DNA from: JAAFIP01 sp043766985
GTDB taxonomy: Bacteria; Pseudomonadota; Gammaproteobacteria; Burkholderiales; Burkholderiaceae_C
Direction: 5' to 3'
Length of the DNA stretch: 31,783 nt
Assembly (NCBI GenBank): GCA_043766985.1
Contig: JAYUHM010000126.1
Coordinates: 1 to 31,783 of the forward strand
Below, piece by piece: positions 8,011 through 16,247 of the stretch. The notes beneath the pieces were generated by a model. It saw only the letters and a program-made list of their open reading frames with translations, was not told where the DNA came from and did no database searches. Both the position numbers and the translations under genes were made by a program. Numbering within the stretch: the first letter of the stretch is position 1; the number at the start of each line of letters is the position of its first letter.

Positions 8011-8736
8011 TCAAGGTCGTTTTGTAGGCAGCGGCACGCCAGACCTTCTTCTTTCGGAAGAAAAGCATTGGTCTAGCAGCCTGTAGTCGCTGCTGCCCCG
8101 ATCTTCTTCAAACCGCTGTTGCTTGTCAGCCAGCTCGGCTTTAACATCTGGTTTGGCTAAAAAAGCAGCAAATTTACGCTGCGCCTGGGGGCCTTTGCCG
8201 TATAGGTTTTCTATTTTCTCGTTCAGCACTGTTTGGCTGTATTTTTCACCCGGGTAAAGTGCATTGCATTCGCGTACGTATTGCACTGCGCTTGGTAAGC
8301 CTTCTTCGGCCATACGCCTAAATCCATCAATAGTTTCGGCTTCATAAACTAATGCGGGTGGCAGGTTTTGGCAACGCTCTAATTGGACTTCTTGGGGCCA
8401 TGCTTTAAATGCCATAAACGCGCCATCCCGGCTTTTTTTGAAATCCTGTGAGGCGACGAATTTTTTAACCTTAGCTGGGTAATCGGGTCCGTACAAACTT
8501 TGTAAGCTAGCCTTTAATTGCGTTTCGAGAGAGCTAGCAAATTGCGGGTATTTTTCAAGGCAATAATCTTTCAGCGGTAGCAATTCGCTGGCCTCAGCAT
8601 TGCGCAGCATTTTTACCATCGGGTCGTTCGGGTCAGCCATTGCGACCTGTGCCAACGCGGCTGCGCTGAAGGCTAGATTAGCAAGCAACATGATGCCCAA
8701 GCGCAGGTTGCGCAGCAAAGAGGTCTGTGTGGTCAC
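8011..8736 (-). CDS. Exported protein with internal duplication
   Basis: I do not recognise this protein. The best start is GTG at 8736, preceded by GAAGGACGCACC, a match to the AAGGACTCACC leader of the other exported genes. An upstream ATG at 8805 would overlap the RCC1 gene and add residues without signal character. From the GTG the product has about 241 residues with a cleavable signal ending near AAALAQ. The mature part has two similar halves, each with one Cys, an LYG motif (SLYGPDY / NLYGKGP) and a helical K/A-rich stretch (KVKKFVASQDFKK / RKFAAFLAKPDVK). Four Cys are conserved in position between halves, so two disulfides are possible. It is probably a helical periplasmic protein. Confidence 0.7.
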   Translation of the reverse strand: MTTQTSLLRNLRLGIMLLANLAFSAAALAQVAMADPNDPMVKMLRNAEASELLPLKDYCLEKYPQFASSLETQLKASLQSLYGPDYPAKVKKFVASQDFKKSRDGAFMAFKAWPQEVQLERCQNLPPALVYEAETIDGFRRMAEEGLPSAVQYVRECNALYPGEKYSQTVLNEKIENLYGKGPQAQRKFAAFLAKPDVKAELADKQQRFEEDRGSSDYRLLDQCFSSERRRSGVPLPTKRP

Positions 8737-8770
8737 GGTGCGTCCTTCGTGAAAAAAGTTTAAATTTAAA

Positions 8771-9913
8771 TCAATGCGCAAACACCGCACCCGCCGTGGT
8801 AGCAATGGGGCTGCTGTGGTTGGTGTTGATGGGGGACTGGGTGGCGTCGCCTAGCTGGCCGTCGTCGTTTTTGCCCCAGCAGGCTATGGTGTGGTCGGTG
8901 CGCAGGGCGCAGGTGTGGTTGCCGCCGGTTTCTATGGCCATCACCGGGCTGGTGCTAACGGGGGTGGGGGTGTTTTTGTTCAAAGGCGCTAGGCTGCCGT
9001 CGCCTAGCTTGCCGTAGCCGTTGTTGCCCCAGCAGGCCAGTGCGCCGCCAGTTTGCACGGCGCAGGTGTGCGAGCTGTGGCTGGCCACTGCCACCACGCT
9101 GCCATAGCCGCCAATGGCCACGGGCGCGGTGCTAAAGGTGCCTACGCCATTGGTGCCGTTACCTAGCTGCCCGGCGCTGTTGCTGCCCCAGCAGGCCAGG
9201 GTGGCATCGGCCAGTAGGGCGCAAACATGCTTAACGCTCACGGCCAGGCTGGCCACATTGCCCAGGCCACCCACCAGCGTGGGTGTGGCTACCAGGGCGC
9301 TGCCGCTTTGGCCATTGCCGGTTTGGCCTAGGTCGTTTTCGCCCCAGCACAGCACGGTTTTGTCGGCCTTGACAGCGCAGGTGTTGGCGCCGCCTGCGGC
9401 CAGGGCCACCACATTGCTCAGGCTGGTGCTGGGCACGGCCAGCGGGGTGGTTTGCGGTGCGCCAGATGCTGCGCCGCTGCCTAGCTGGCCCTGCGCGTTG
9501 CTGCCCCAGCAGGTGACCGTGCCGTCGTTAATCAGGGCGCAGGTGTGCAGGCCACCTGCCACCACACTGGCCACGCCGGGCAGCGTGGTGATGTCGGTAG
9601 GGCTAAGGTGCTCTAGCAGCGTGCCATCGCCTAGCTGGCCGTCCGAGTTGCTGCCCCAGCAAGCCACAGCGGCGTTGTCGCGCAGCGCGCAGCCGTGCGC
9701 GGTGCCTAGGGCCAGCGGCTTGGCGCTGAGGGTGGTGATGAGTGGCGCAGTGCTACCGCCACCCGAGCCCGAGCCGCCGCCGCCCGGCCCGCCGCCAATA
9801 CCGCTACCGCTTGATCCACCGCTGGGGTCGCCTCCGCAGGCGGTCAAGATGGCTAGTGACGCGACAAGAGTGATGTGGCGCAGTGCGTGCTGCAGGTGTC
9901 GTAGACTATTCAT
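8771..9913 (-). CDS. Six-blade RCC1-repeat lipoprotein
   Basis: The preferred start is the ATG at 9913 (MNSLRHLQHALRH), giving 380 residues. An in-frame ATG at 9946 adds eleven residues but lacks the shared leader. Signal and lipobox LTAC (Cys26) are followed by a long Gly/Ser linker. Six RCC1-type repeats follow, each with a CAL/CAV...CWG core and GQLG(N/D)G. Seven would be usual for a closed propeller, so either a degenerate blade is hidden near the N-terminus or this is a different closure. The N-terminus is close to that of the 14-blade paralogue (HLQHA[LM]R). The next gene (GTG 8736) begins 34 bases after the stop. Confidence 0.85.
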   Translation of the reverse strand: MNSLRHLQHALRHITLVASLAILTACGGDPSGGSSGSGIGGGPGGGGSGSGGGSTAPLITTLSAKPLALGTAHGCALRDNAAVACWGSNSDGQLGDGTLLEHLSPTDITTLPGVASVVAGGLHTCALINDGTVTCWGSNAQGQLGSGAASGAPQTTPLAVPSTSLSNVVALAAGGANTCAVKADKTVLCWGENDLGQTGNGQSGSALVATPTLVGGLGNVASLAVSVKHVCALLADATLACWGSNSAGQLGNGTNGVGTFSTAPVAIGGYGSVVAVASHSSHTCAVQTGGALACWGNNGYGKLGDGSLAPLNKNTPTPVSTSPVMAIETGGNHTCALRTDHTIACWGKNDDGQLGDATQSPINTNHSSPIATTAGAVFAH

Positions 9914-9958
9914 GGTGGCTTTCTTTTTGATGGTGTGCGACAGCATAAAATCTAGTGA

Positions 9959-10013
9959 TTTAGGCCGTTAGCTCAATAAAATATAGCACAAGCAGCTATG
10001 GAAAATGTAGTAA
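9959..10013. repeat. Dispersed repeat, intergenic copy
   Basis: TTAGGCCGTTAGCTCAATAA is followed by a TAGCACAAGCAGCTAT core and AATGTAGTAA. It ends two bases from the stop of the 14-blade gene and begins 46 bases above the ATG at 9913. Confidence 0.82.
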
Positions 10014-10015
10014 CT

Positions 10016-12535
10016 CTATTTCCAGAAAGTGACGGATGCACCCAACCCTGGCACTACAACTGGAGCATTTCCATAACCCTGTCCCCAGCAGACTACCTCG
10101 CCGTTGCTTTTGAATGCACAGGTTTGGTAGTAGCCTGCAGAAATGGACGTAACGCCACCGGGAATGCTGATAACCACCGGGACACTGCTGGAATTATTCG
10201 TGCCGTTACCTATCTGACCCACAGTGCCTTCACCCCAACAAGCCACATTGCCATCTGCTTGCAGTGCGCAAACATGGAAATAACCAGCAGAAATTTCTGT
10301 GATGCCTGGTGCGGGAATGCTCACCTGCACCGGTACGCTGGTAACCGTATTGGTTGCATTGCCTAGCTGACCTTCATATCCTCTACCCCAGCACCAGGCT
10401 TCGCCGTTGGTTTTACGCACGCAGCTCGTGTGGAAGGTGGTGGATGATATGGAGGCAACGTTGGTAAGGCCAAAAACGTCACCTGGCGCGTTTAAGTCCC
10501 CATAGGTGTTGTTGCCCAACTGCCCCTCGGCACCGCGTCCCCAGCAGGTCATCGTGCCGTTGGTTTTAAGCGCACAGGTGTGGAAAGTTCCAGCTGAAAT
10601 TGCTGTTACGCCCCCGGGGATAGTTATGGTCACTGGCGTATTGCTACTCGTATTGGTGCCGTCACCCAACTGACCATACGTGTTCTGACCCCAGCATGCC
10701 ATGCTGCCGTTGGCTTTGAGTGCGCAAGTGTGGTACGCGCCCGCAGTTATGGCGGTAACGCCCCCTGGAATGGTGATGTTTACGGGTACGTTGGAGTCTA
10801 CGTTGGTGCCATTGCCAAGCTGACCATACAGCCCATAACCCCAGCACGCAATATCGCCGCTACTGGTATCGGTTTTCATTGCGCACGTATGGTACGCGGC
10901 AGAAGTTATAGCTTTGACTCCACCTGGAATATTGACAGGCACAGGCGTAGTTGAATCACCTGTAACGCCATTGCCAAGCTGCCCTAAGCCACCTTGACCA
11001 ACGCAAGTTACCTGGCCAAGACTGTTGAATGCGCAGGTGTGGTTAGTACCCGAGGCCAGCTTGCCCATGCCCGGCATTATTACTGGCTTGGCTGCGGTGT
11101 GATCGACGTTGGTGCCGTCGCCCAATTGGCCTGATCCATTCCAACCCCAGCAATGCACCGTGCCGTCAAACTTAGATGCGCAGGTATGGTCTATGCCAGA
11201 GCTGATGGATTGCACGTTGGTCAGTGGTGTGCCGCCGACATCTTTTATTGCTGTAGCAGCGCCTTGGGTCGTAGTTTTGTAAGTGCCCCAGCACTCTACA
11301 GTGGTATCCGTTTTCAAGGCACAGGCATGCAGTTTTCCTAATGTCATTGCGGCTACATTGCTAATGCCTGCCAAGGTTACTGGCGTAAAGCCTGTGGTGT
11401 TGACCAGGGCTTGAGAGCTATTGTTTGCACCCCAGCACTGCACACTGCCATCGCTGATCACGGCGCACGTTAAATTGTTTGATGTAACGATAGACACTGC
11501 GTTATTCACGCCGGGCACTAGGGCTGGAATCGAAATCATTTGGGTGACTGCAGTAGGGTTGCGCACACCCGGCCCAACCTGGCCTACGACACCGTAACCC
11601 CAGCAGGCCACTGAACCATTAGCCTTAATGGCGCAGCTAGTTTGCCCACCTGCTGTAATGCTCACTGCATCTGACAAGCCTGTCACCGGAACCGGCGTGA
11701 AACTATTGAGCAGAAACGTGTCATGACTTAGCGCCGTGCCATTGCCTAGCTGACCCCAACGATTTCCACCCCAGCACAGCACTGTCCCTGCGCGTTGCAA
11801 AGCACATATGTGATGTGCCACTGGACCATAAAAAGGCTGGTTGCCTTGGGCCAATGCTACGATATCTGTTAAACCATTCATTTGAACTGGCGTCTTGCTG
11901 TAGGCTAGCGTTTGTATATCCGCTAAATCGCCCCAGCACCACACAGTGCCGTCTGTTTTGGCAACACAGGTTCCGTGCGTATAGGCAGACAATGACACAA
12001 CATTGTTTATACCGGGCACCACCGTAGGTAAATCGTTGTTGATTAAGGTGCCGTTACCTAACTGACCCAAGTTATTGCGGCCCCAGCAACTGACCGTGTT
12101 GTCAGACAAAATAGCGCAAGAGTGCTCATTACCTGTGGACACTGGGTGGTCCACCACAGCCACGGTTTGGGTGGCGTTAGCAGTCCCCCCGTTGCTGTCG
12201 GTGATGGTCATCTTGGCGGTATAGTCGCCCGCCGCGCGCCAGATTTTGCTTTGCGTGCCTGCACTGGCGCTAGACGCACCCGTGCTGCCGTCACCCCAAG
12301 CCCAGTTGTAGTTGGCCGCAGTGCCGTTAGTGGCCGTAGCGCTGTAGTTGTAGAGCTGGTTAGTGACCACACGGTTTTGCCCGGTGATGGTGCCGCTGAG
12401 CGTGGGCGGCGGCGTGCCACCACTTCCGCTGGTGCCGCCCCCACCCCCGCCTCCGCCGCAGGCGGCCAGTATGAGCAAAGGTGCCGCCAGCGCGATGGCA
12501 CGCATGGCGTGTTGTAAGTGGTTTAGAGTTTTCAT
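10016..12535 (-). CDS. PKD plus fourteen-blade RCC1-repeat lipoprotein
   Basis: This 839-residue lipoprotein has signal MKTLNHLQHAMRAIALAAPL, lipobox LAAC (Cys26) and a poly-Gly linker. Residues ~45-130 form a PKD-like Ig domain with the signature WAWGDGSTG and a conserved GDYTAKMTITDSNG strand. I count fourteen RCC1-type repeats after it, each with paired Cys around CA(L/I/V)...CWG; one repeat (HTCAFNSLGQVTCVG) has CVG instead. Fourteen equals two closed seven-blade propellers, in keeping with the seven of the shorter paralogue. The ATG follows AGGAGCTCACC, a strong ribosome-binding site. It is likely outer-surface or periplasmic, with a binding or adhesion role by analogy only. Confidence 0.88.
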   Translation of the reverse strand: MKTLNHLQHAMRAIALAAPLLILAACGGGGGGGGTSGSGGTPPPTLSGTITGQNRVVTNQLYNYSATATNGTAANYNWAWGDGSTGASSASAGTQSKIWRAAGDYTAKMTITDSNGGTANATQTVAVVDHPVSTGNEHSCAILSDNTVSCWGRNNLGQLGNGTLINNDLPTVVPGINNVVSLSAYTHGTCVAKTDGTVWCWGDLADIQTLAYSKTPVQMNGLTDIVALAQGNQPFYGPVAHHICALQRAGTVLCWGGNRWGQLGNGTALSHDTFLLNSFTPVPVTGLSDAVSITAGGQTSCAIKANGSVACWGYGVVGQVGPGVRNPTAVTQMISIPALVPGVNNAVSIVTSNNLTCAVISDGSVQCWGANNSSQALVNTTGFTPVTLAGISNVAAMTLGKLHACALKTDTTVECWGTYKTTTQGAATAIKDVGGTPLTNVQSISSGIDHTCASKFDGTVHCWGWNGSGQLGDGTNVDHTAAKPVIMPGMGKLASGTNHTCAFNSLGQVTCVGQGGLGQLGNGVTGDSTTPVPVNIPGGVKAITSAAYHTCAMKTDTSSGDIACWGYGLYGQLGNGTNVDSNVPVNITIPGGVTAITAGAYHTCALKANGSMACWGQNTYGQLGDGTNTSSNTPVTITIPGGVTAISAGTFHTCALKTNGTMTCWGRGAEGQLGNNTYGDLNAPGDVFGLTNVASISSTTFHTSCVRKTNGEAWCWGRGYEGQLGNATNTVTSVPVQVSIPAPGITEISAGYFHVCALQADGNVACWGEGTVGQIGNGTNNSSSVPVVISIPGGVTSISAGYYQTCAFKSNGEVVCWGQGYGNAPVVVPGLGASVTFWK

Positions 12536-12581
12536 GGTGAGCTCCTATTTAATAATGTTTGACAGCGTCTATTTATTAGTG

Positions 12582-12636
12582 TTTTAGGCCGTTAGCGCAA
12601 TAAAATATGGCACAAGCAGCTATTAAATTTGTAGTG
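12582..12636. repeat. Dispersed repeat, intergenic copy
   Basis: TTTTAGGCCGTTAGCGCAA is followed by a GGCACAAGCAGCTATT core and TTTGTAGTGC. It lies between the DUF2145 gene stop (12660) and the 14-blade gene start (12535), 47 bases above that start. Confidence 0.82.
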
Positions 12637-12659
12637 CATTGAAGCTGCTTAGCTGCCAT

Positions 12660-13496
12660 TTACTTCACCGGCTCCTTCACGGTCAGCATCTGCCAGCCTT
12701 CATTGCGTTGACCAAAAAACGCCATCATCGAATCGACGGTGATGGTTTGAATGCGGTCGTTAAAGCGCAGCGCGTTGGGGTGGTCGTCAAAGGCGACGTT
12801 AGCTTTAAACATGCGGGCGCCCAGGCGTTTGAGTGGGGGAATGTGCATCTCGGCGGGCTGGTAGCCTGCCAGTTTGAGCCAGCTTTGCGCCTGCTCGCGG
12901 GTGGTGATGACGGCGTCTTTGCTGAGCGCGGCGGCTACGGTTTCTAGCACCCAGTCATTGGAGTTTTGGTACTTTAGGGCAAAGGGGTAGGCCACCATGC
13001 TGTAGGCGCTGTTGTGCACGCTGCGCAGGGCGGTGGTACTGGTGGCGGCTTGCAGCAGGCGCTGCGCAGTGCCGGGGGGCGGCACCATCAGCACGGCATC
13101 AAAGGCAAACAGGTCGTCTAAAAAGAAGTTGCCCAGGCCCTGAAACCACAGGTCTGATGTGGCACTGCCGCAGGCGTTAAGCAAATGCGCTATGCGCCAG
13201 GGCTGGCCGGGGGCCACGCGAAAGGCAATGCCCGCGTGGGTGTAGGTGACCTTGTATTCAGACAAATCCATGCCTACTCGGCCGATGATGGCGACGTTGG
13301 CGCGGGTTTGGTCTAGCCGGGCCTGCACCTGCTGGGCTATTTGCATGCCGTGGTGCAGCGTGGTTGCGCTCAAGGGCTGGTCAGAGCAGTTTTGGCCAGC
13401 GTGCGCGGGCAGGGCCATGCCCCATAGCGTGGCCGTTACAGCCAAAATAGTGAGGCAGCGGGCTATAAAGCGGCGGTCAGGGTGGGTGCAGTGCAT
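12660..13496 (-). CDS. DUF2145 family secreted protein
   Basis: This 278-residue protein has a signal peptide ending near LPAHA (residue 33). The body matches DUF2145 as I know it: NVAIIGRVGMDLSEYKVTY, THAGIAF, LLNACGS, NFFLDDLFAFD, and QNSNDWVLE. The fold resembles NlpC/P60-like amidases in outline (His in YTHAG), but I cannot identify a catalytic Cys with confidence, so an enzymatic role is only a suggestion. It starts 24 bases after the stop of the small secreted protein upstream, and I recall such pairs from other Burkholderiales. Position in the cell would be periplasmic or secreted. Confidence 0.82.
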   Translation of the reverse strand: MHCTHPDRRFIARCLTILAVTATLWGMALPAHAGQNCSDQPLSATTLHHGMQIAQQVQARLDQTRANVAIIGRVGMDLSEYKVTYTHAGIAFRVAPGQPWRIAHLLNACGSATSDLWFQGLGNFFLDDLFAFDAVLMVPPPGTAQRLLQAATSTTALRSVHNSAYSMVAYPFALKYQNSNDWVLETVAAALSKDAVITTREQAQSWLKLAGYQPAEMHIPPLKRLGARMFKANVAFDDHPNALRFNDRIQTITVDSMMAFFGQRNEGWQMLTVKEPVK

Positions 13497-13519
13497 GGCA
13501 GTGGCCTGGGTGACTGGCG

Positions 13520-14011
13520 TTATTGCGCCGCAGGCACGCGCGCCTGGTACAACAGCGACTCGCCCAGCGCGTTGGGCACAAACGCCAGCACCTTGCCCGA
13601 TGCCACCAGCGCCATGCCCGTGGTTTCGCTGATCACAGTGACCGCCGTGCCCACCGACGCGCCCACCGCATCAGCAGCCGACTTGGCCATCTTCACCGAC
13701 ACTTGGCTGGCGTTGCTGGACGACTTGAGCAGCAGCTCGGCAAAGTTGCCGTTGTACGACACGGCTGTAATCACATACAAGCCCGCCAGCGCGACGGCAG
13801 AGCCCGCCAACGGGTTGTGCCCCTGGCTGGAGGCGACGGCGCTGCCCACCGGTGCGACGATGACCGACAGCGTGGCCACGGCCACCGAGCCACCCACGTC
13901 GTTAGACGCTTGGGCATAAGCGCAGGTGGCCGCGCCGCACAGCGCCAGGCCTGTGCAAGCAGCTAATGCGGCGCTGTGCAGGGTGCGCAGCAAAGGGTGA
14001 AGTGTGGGCAT
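13520..14011 (-). CDS. Small secreted protein, DUF2145 partner
   Basis: This 163-residue exported protein has a signal ending at CAYAQ (near residue 34) and an Ala/Val/Gly/Ser-rich, moderately hydrophobic body without membrane-length segments that I can call firmly. The tail VLAFVPNALGESLLYQARV resembles the C-terminus of small proteins commonly found beside DUF2145 genes; that statement is from memory. The start follows AAAGGACTCACC, the shared leader, and a dispersed repeat lies 48 bases upstream. It is probably cotranscribed with the DUF2145 gene 24 bases downstream. Function unknown. Confidence 0.75.
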   Translation of the reverse strand: MPTLHPLLRTLHSAALAACTGLALCGAATCAYAQASNDVGGSVAVATLSVIVAPVGSAVASSQGHNPLAGSAVALAGLYVITAVSYNGNFAELLLKSSSNASQVSVKMAKSAADAVGASVGTAVTVISETTGMALVASGKVLAFVPNALGESLLYQARVPAAQ

Positions 14012-14058
14012 GGTGAGTCCTTTGGGTGAAACGTTAAAAAGGCTTAGATTTGGTAGTG

Positions 14059-14113
14059 TTTTAGGCTGCTAGCCCAATAAAATTTGGCACAAGCAGCTAT
14101 TGAATTTGTAGTA
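14059..14113. repeat. Dispersed repeat, intergenic copy
   Basis: TTTTAGGCTGCTAGCCCAA is followed by a TGGCACAAGCAGCTATT core and TTTGTAGTAA. It is 48 bases above the ATG at 14011 and 67 bases below the Kelch gene stop (14181). Confidence 0.82.
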
Positions 14114-14180
14114 ACTTCATCGCTAAAAACACAAATTTTTAAATGGCATTTTTTAAAATATTGACATTACTAAAAATTAA

Positions 14181-16076
14181 TCATGGCGTATAAAGCTCCG
14201 CACTGGTTGTTGCAGTAGCAGCAGATACGCGCCCGCCAGAAATGAGAATGCGAGCACCATCCGCCAGCAGTGTTGCGTTGTGTGCATAGCGCGGGCCTCT
14301 TAGGCTACATGCGAGCGTCCATGTGTTGGTTCTTGGCTCATATATTTCAACGCTATCGTTCACGTTGACTGCGCCAGAATCAGTCCCACCAGCGACCAAA
14401 ACTCGTCCGCCAGACAATAGCGTTGCTGTTGGCAATATGCGGTTGATTGACATGGGCGCAACCATTGTCCAAACATTAGTTGATGGGTCGTATATTTCAG
14501 CGGTTTTCGATGCAGTAGTAACGCCATTCAAAACTTGATTTCCACCGGCAACCATTACTTTGCCATTTAACAACCGTGTGGCAGTATGGTAGTAGCGCGA
14601 TTCGTTCATACTGCTAGTCCCGATAGACCATATGTTGGTGGTTGGGTCGTAAATTTGTGCTGTGTTAACTGAACCAAAGTTATTGCTGCCACCTGCCACT
14701 AATATGCGTCCATCAGCCAGTTGGGTTGTGCTGCTGCTGTGCAAGGGTATTGGCATGGGTGACTTTTGTGTCCAAGTATTGGCTGCAACGTCATACTCCT
14801 CAACGCTACCGCTGGTACAAGGCGTGCCTCCACCAAATGGGCAATCACCACCTATGACGAGTACCTTACTGTTGCCTACAGCCACAGCACCGTGTGCAAT
14901 ATGTCGAGTTAAAGCGTTTGCACCCAAAGACCAAGTTTGCAAGAGTCCGTCGTAAATCCACACTTTATTATTTTGACCTGCAAGGTTAAGTCCACCAATC
15001 ACAACAACTTTGTCACCCACCAGCGTGGCGGAATGCCGCTCATTGGGTAAGAATGGCATATCAGAAGTGGCAAATTGCCCTGCACTTGTCCATAGCTCTG
15101 TTGCAGGGTTAAATAGTTCAGCGAATGTCGTTGTACTGAGCACGCCAACGGTCAAAACAGAACCATTGGGAAGCAACACGCTTCTACCCCAATTGCGCGC
15201 TTGCTGAGTTGGCCCCACCAGTTTGCAATTGCAATCGGCAACCAAACGCAAGGGACGAAAGCTTTGCCGCGTAGCTGTGGTACCAGGCCAGCCCCAAATA
15301 TCGCTTGCGCCATAGCCACGAAAATTGACCGCGTCACTGTAAAAACTCTCCCCGTCCCTACCCTGCCCCGCGCGAACCGTATAACCCGAACTAATGTAGG
15401 CTTCACTATAGGTTACGGGAAAAAATTTATCGACAAAATAATCTCGCACATTAGTCCCAACGCTTCCAGGGATGAGATGCTGGTTTGACAAGTGCTCGAT
15501 GTAAATATTTTGAAGCTCCTCGGTGTGGGGGACACGCCATTTTGTGTTGCCACATAGCGACTTGTTGTTAACCCAAGTTTTATAGCCCCAAGCGTTTTGA
15601 ATACCGTCCACCTCGGCTTGACTCGGAGCAACCGCCTTAAGTGGCACCGTTGGATCGTTCGGGTCTGAAACCCATTTTTGTAAATCAGTTGAATCTATGT
15701 AATTGGTGAACAGGGTAATATTTGGAGAGCCTGAATCCTTCCTAAAAAAGAGATTGACCTCCCAAAGCAGGCCAGTCGATTTATCAAGAACACAACCCCA
15801 ATCGCTAGGCAAGGTTGAAGTTGCAGTCGAAGCAGTCATAGCTGGCTCGGAAGGGCATAACCCCGTTCCTGCAATGTCCCCATTGATGCAGACCTTGACG
15901 TAGCTGGCTTGTTTTGAAGCAGGAACGGTTATCGCCGATGTATTTGTTATTGCGCCGCCGCCGCTACCTCCGCCGCCACCTCCGCCGCCACCGCCACCGC
16001 AAGCAACTATCAGTATCAGCGGTGCCGCGATAAGTAGGCCACGAGCTACGGTATTTAGGTAGTTTAAAGTTTTCAT
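14181..16076 (-). CDS. DUF1566-like plus seven-blade Kelch lipoprotein
   Basis: This 631-residue lipoprotein has signal MKTLNYLNTVARGLLIAAPL, lipobox IVAC (Cys26) and a linker of eleven Gly. Residues ~90-285 look like the DUF1566 (Lcl C-terminal) domain: GLLWEV, an Asn-Lys-Ser-Leu-Cys-Gly stretch, KWRVPHTEELQNIY and FRPLRLV. From ~290 I count seven Kelch-type repeats (R..H.A..L..G.V.V.GG, then a Y(D/E)P segment and W), enough for one propeller. Role is probably surface binding. Its signal peptide is close to that of the RCC1 paralogues but the mature protein is unrelated to them. The linker DNA is a GCC/ACC-type microsatellite (about 15952-16009). Confidence 0.85.
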   Translation of the reverse strand: MKTLNYLNTVARGLLIAAPLILIVACGGGGGGGGGGGSGGGAITNTSAITVPASKQASYVKVCINGDIAGTGLCPSEPAMTASTATSTLPSDWGCVLDKSTGLLWEVNLFFRKDSGSPNITLFTNYIDSTDLQKWVSDPNDPTVPLKAVAPSQAEVDGIQNAWGYKTWVNNKSLCGNTKWRVPHTEELQNIYIEHLSNQHLIPGSVGTNVRDYFVDKFFPVTYSEAYISSGYTVRAGQGRDGESFYSDAVNFRGYGASDIWGWPGTTATRQSFRPLRLVADCNCKLVGPTQQARNWGRSVLLPNGSVLTVGVLSTTTFAELFNPATELWTSAGQFATSDMPFLPNERHSATLVGDKVVVIGGLNLAGQNNKVWIYDGLLQTWSLGANALTRHIAHGAVAVGNSKVLVIGGDCPFGGGTPCTSGSVEEYDVAANTWTQKSPMPIPLHSSSTTQLADGRILVAGGSNNFGSVNTAQIYDPTTNIWSIGTSSMNESRYYHTATRLLNGKVMVAGGNQVLNGVTTASKTAEIYDPSTNVWTMVAPMSINRILPTATLLSGGRVLVAGGTDSGAVNVNDSVEIYEPRTNTWTLACSLRGPRYAHNATLLADGARILISGGRVSAATATTSAELYTP

Positions 16077-16211
16077 GTGATGTTTACCTGTTGTGTTGAT
16101 GACTTCGTACTGATGTGTCGTTGGCTGTTGAGTGCCTAGTTTTTTTGCTTGTTTTGCGGTTTTTAGCGTGCATTAACCCATAGGCTTTAGCCTAACAAGC
16201 TGGCGCGATAC

Positions 16212-16237
16212 AAACCCTCTACAAATGTTGAGGGTTT
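16212..16237 (-). terminator. Hairpin after the histidine kinase gene
   Basis: AAACCCTC (16212-16219) and GAGGGTTT (16230-16237) form an 8-base stem with a 10-base loop, 11 bases beyond the kinase stop. The run of T after it on the minus strand is weak, so termination efficiency is uncertain. The rest of the gap to 16077 shows only a short TAGGC/GCCTA palindrome near 16180. Confidence 0.4.
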
Positions 16238-16247
16238 TGAACTATTT

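Noticed and set aside
8737..8805. ATG start at 8805 for the duplicated exported protein
   Set aside because: It would overlap the RCC1 gene and put 23 non-signal residues before the signal peptide. GTG 8736 has the shared ribosome-binding leader.
9114..9971. Long open frames opposite the RCC1 and other GC-rich genes
   Set aside because: They are antisense shadows caused by codon bias. Their translations are low-complexity Pro/Ser/Leu text without domains.
6009..12535. Regularly spaced CCCCAGCA-type DNA motifs that resemble a repeat array
   Set aside because: They are the codons for the CWG core of each RCC1 blade and are spaced irregularly by blade length. They are not CRISPR repeats.
7334..14113. 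The dispersed repeat as the promoter of the lipoprotein genes
   Set aside because: I found no -35/-10 pair with acceptable spacing in its antisense strand. Its fixed distance is better explained by copying with the gene 5' end.
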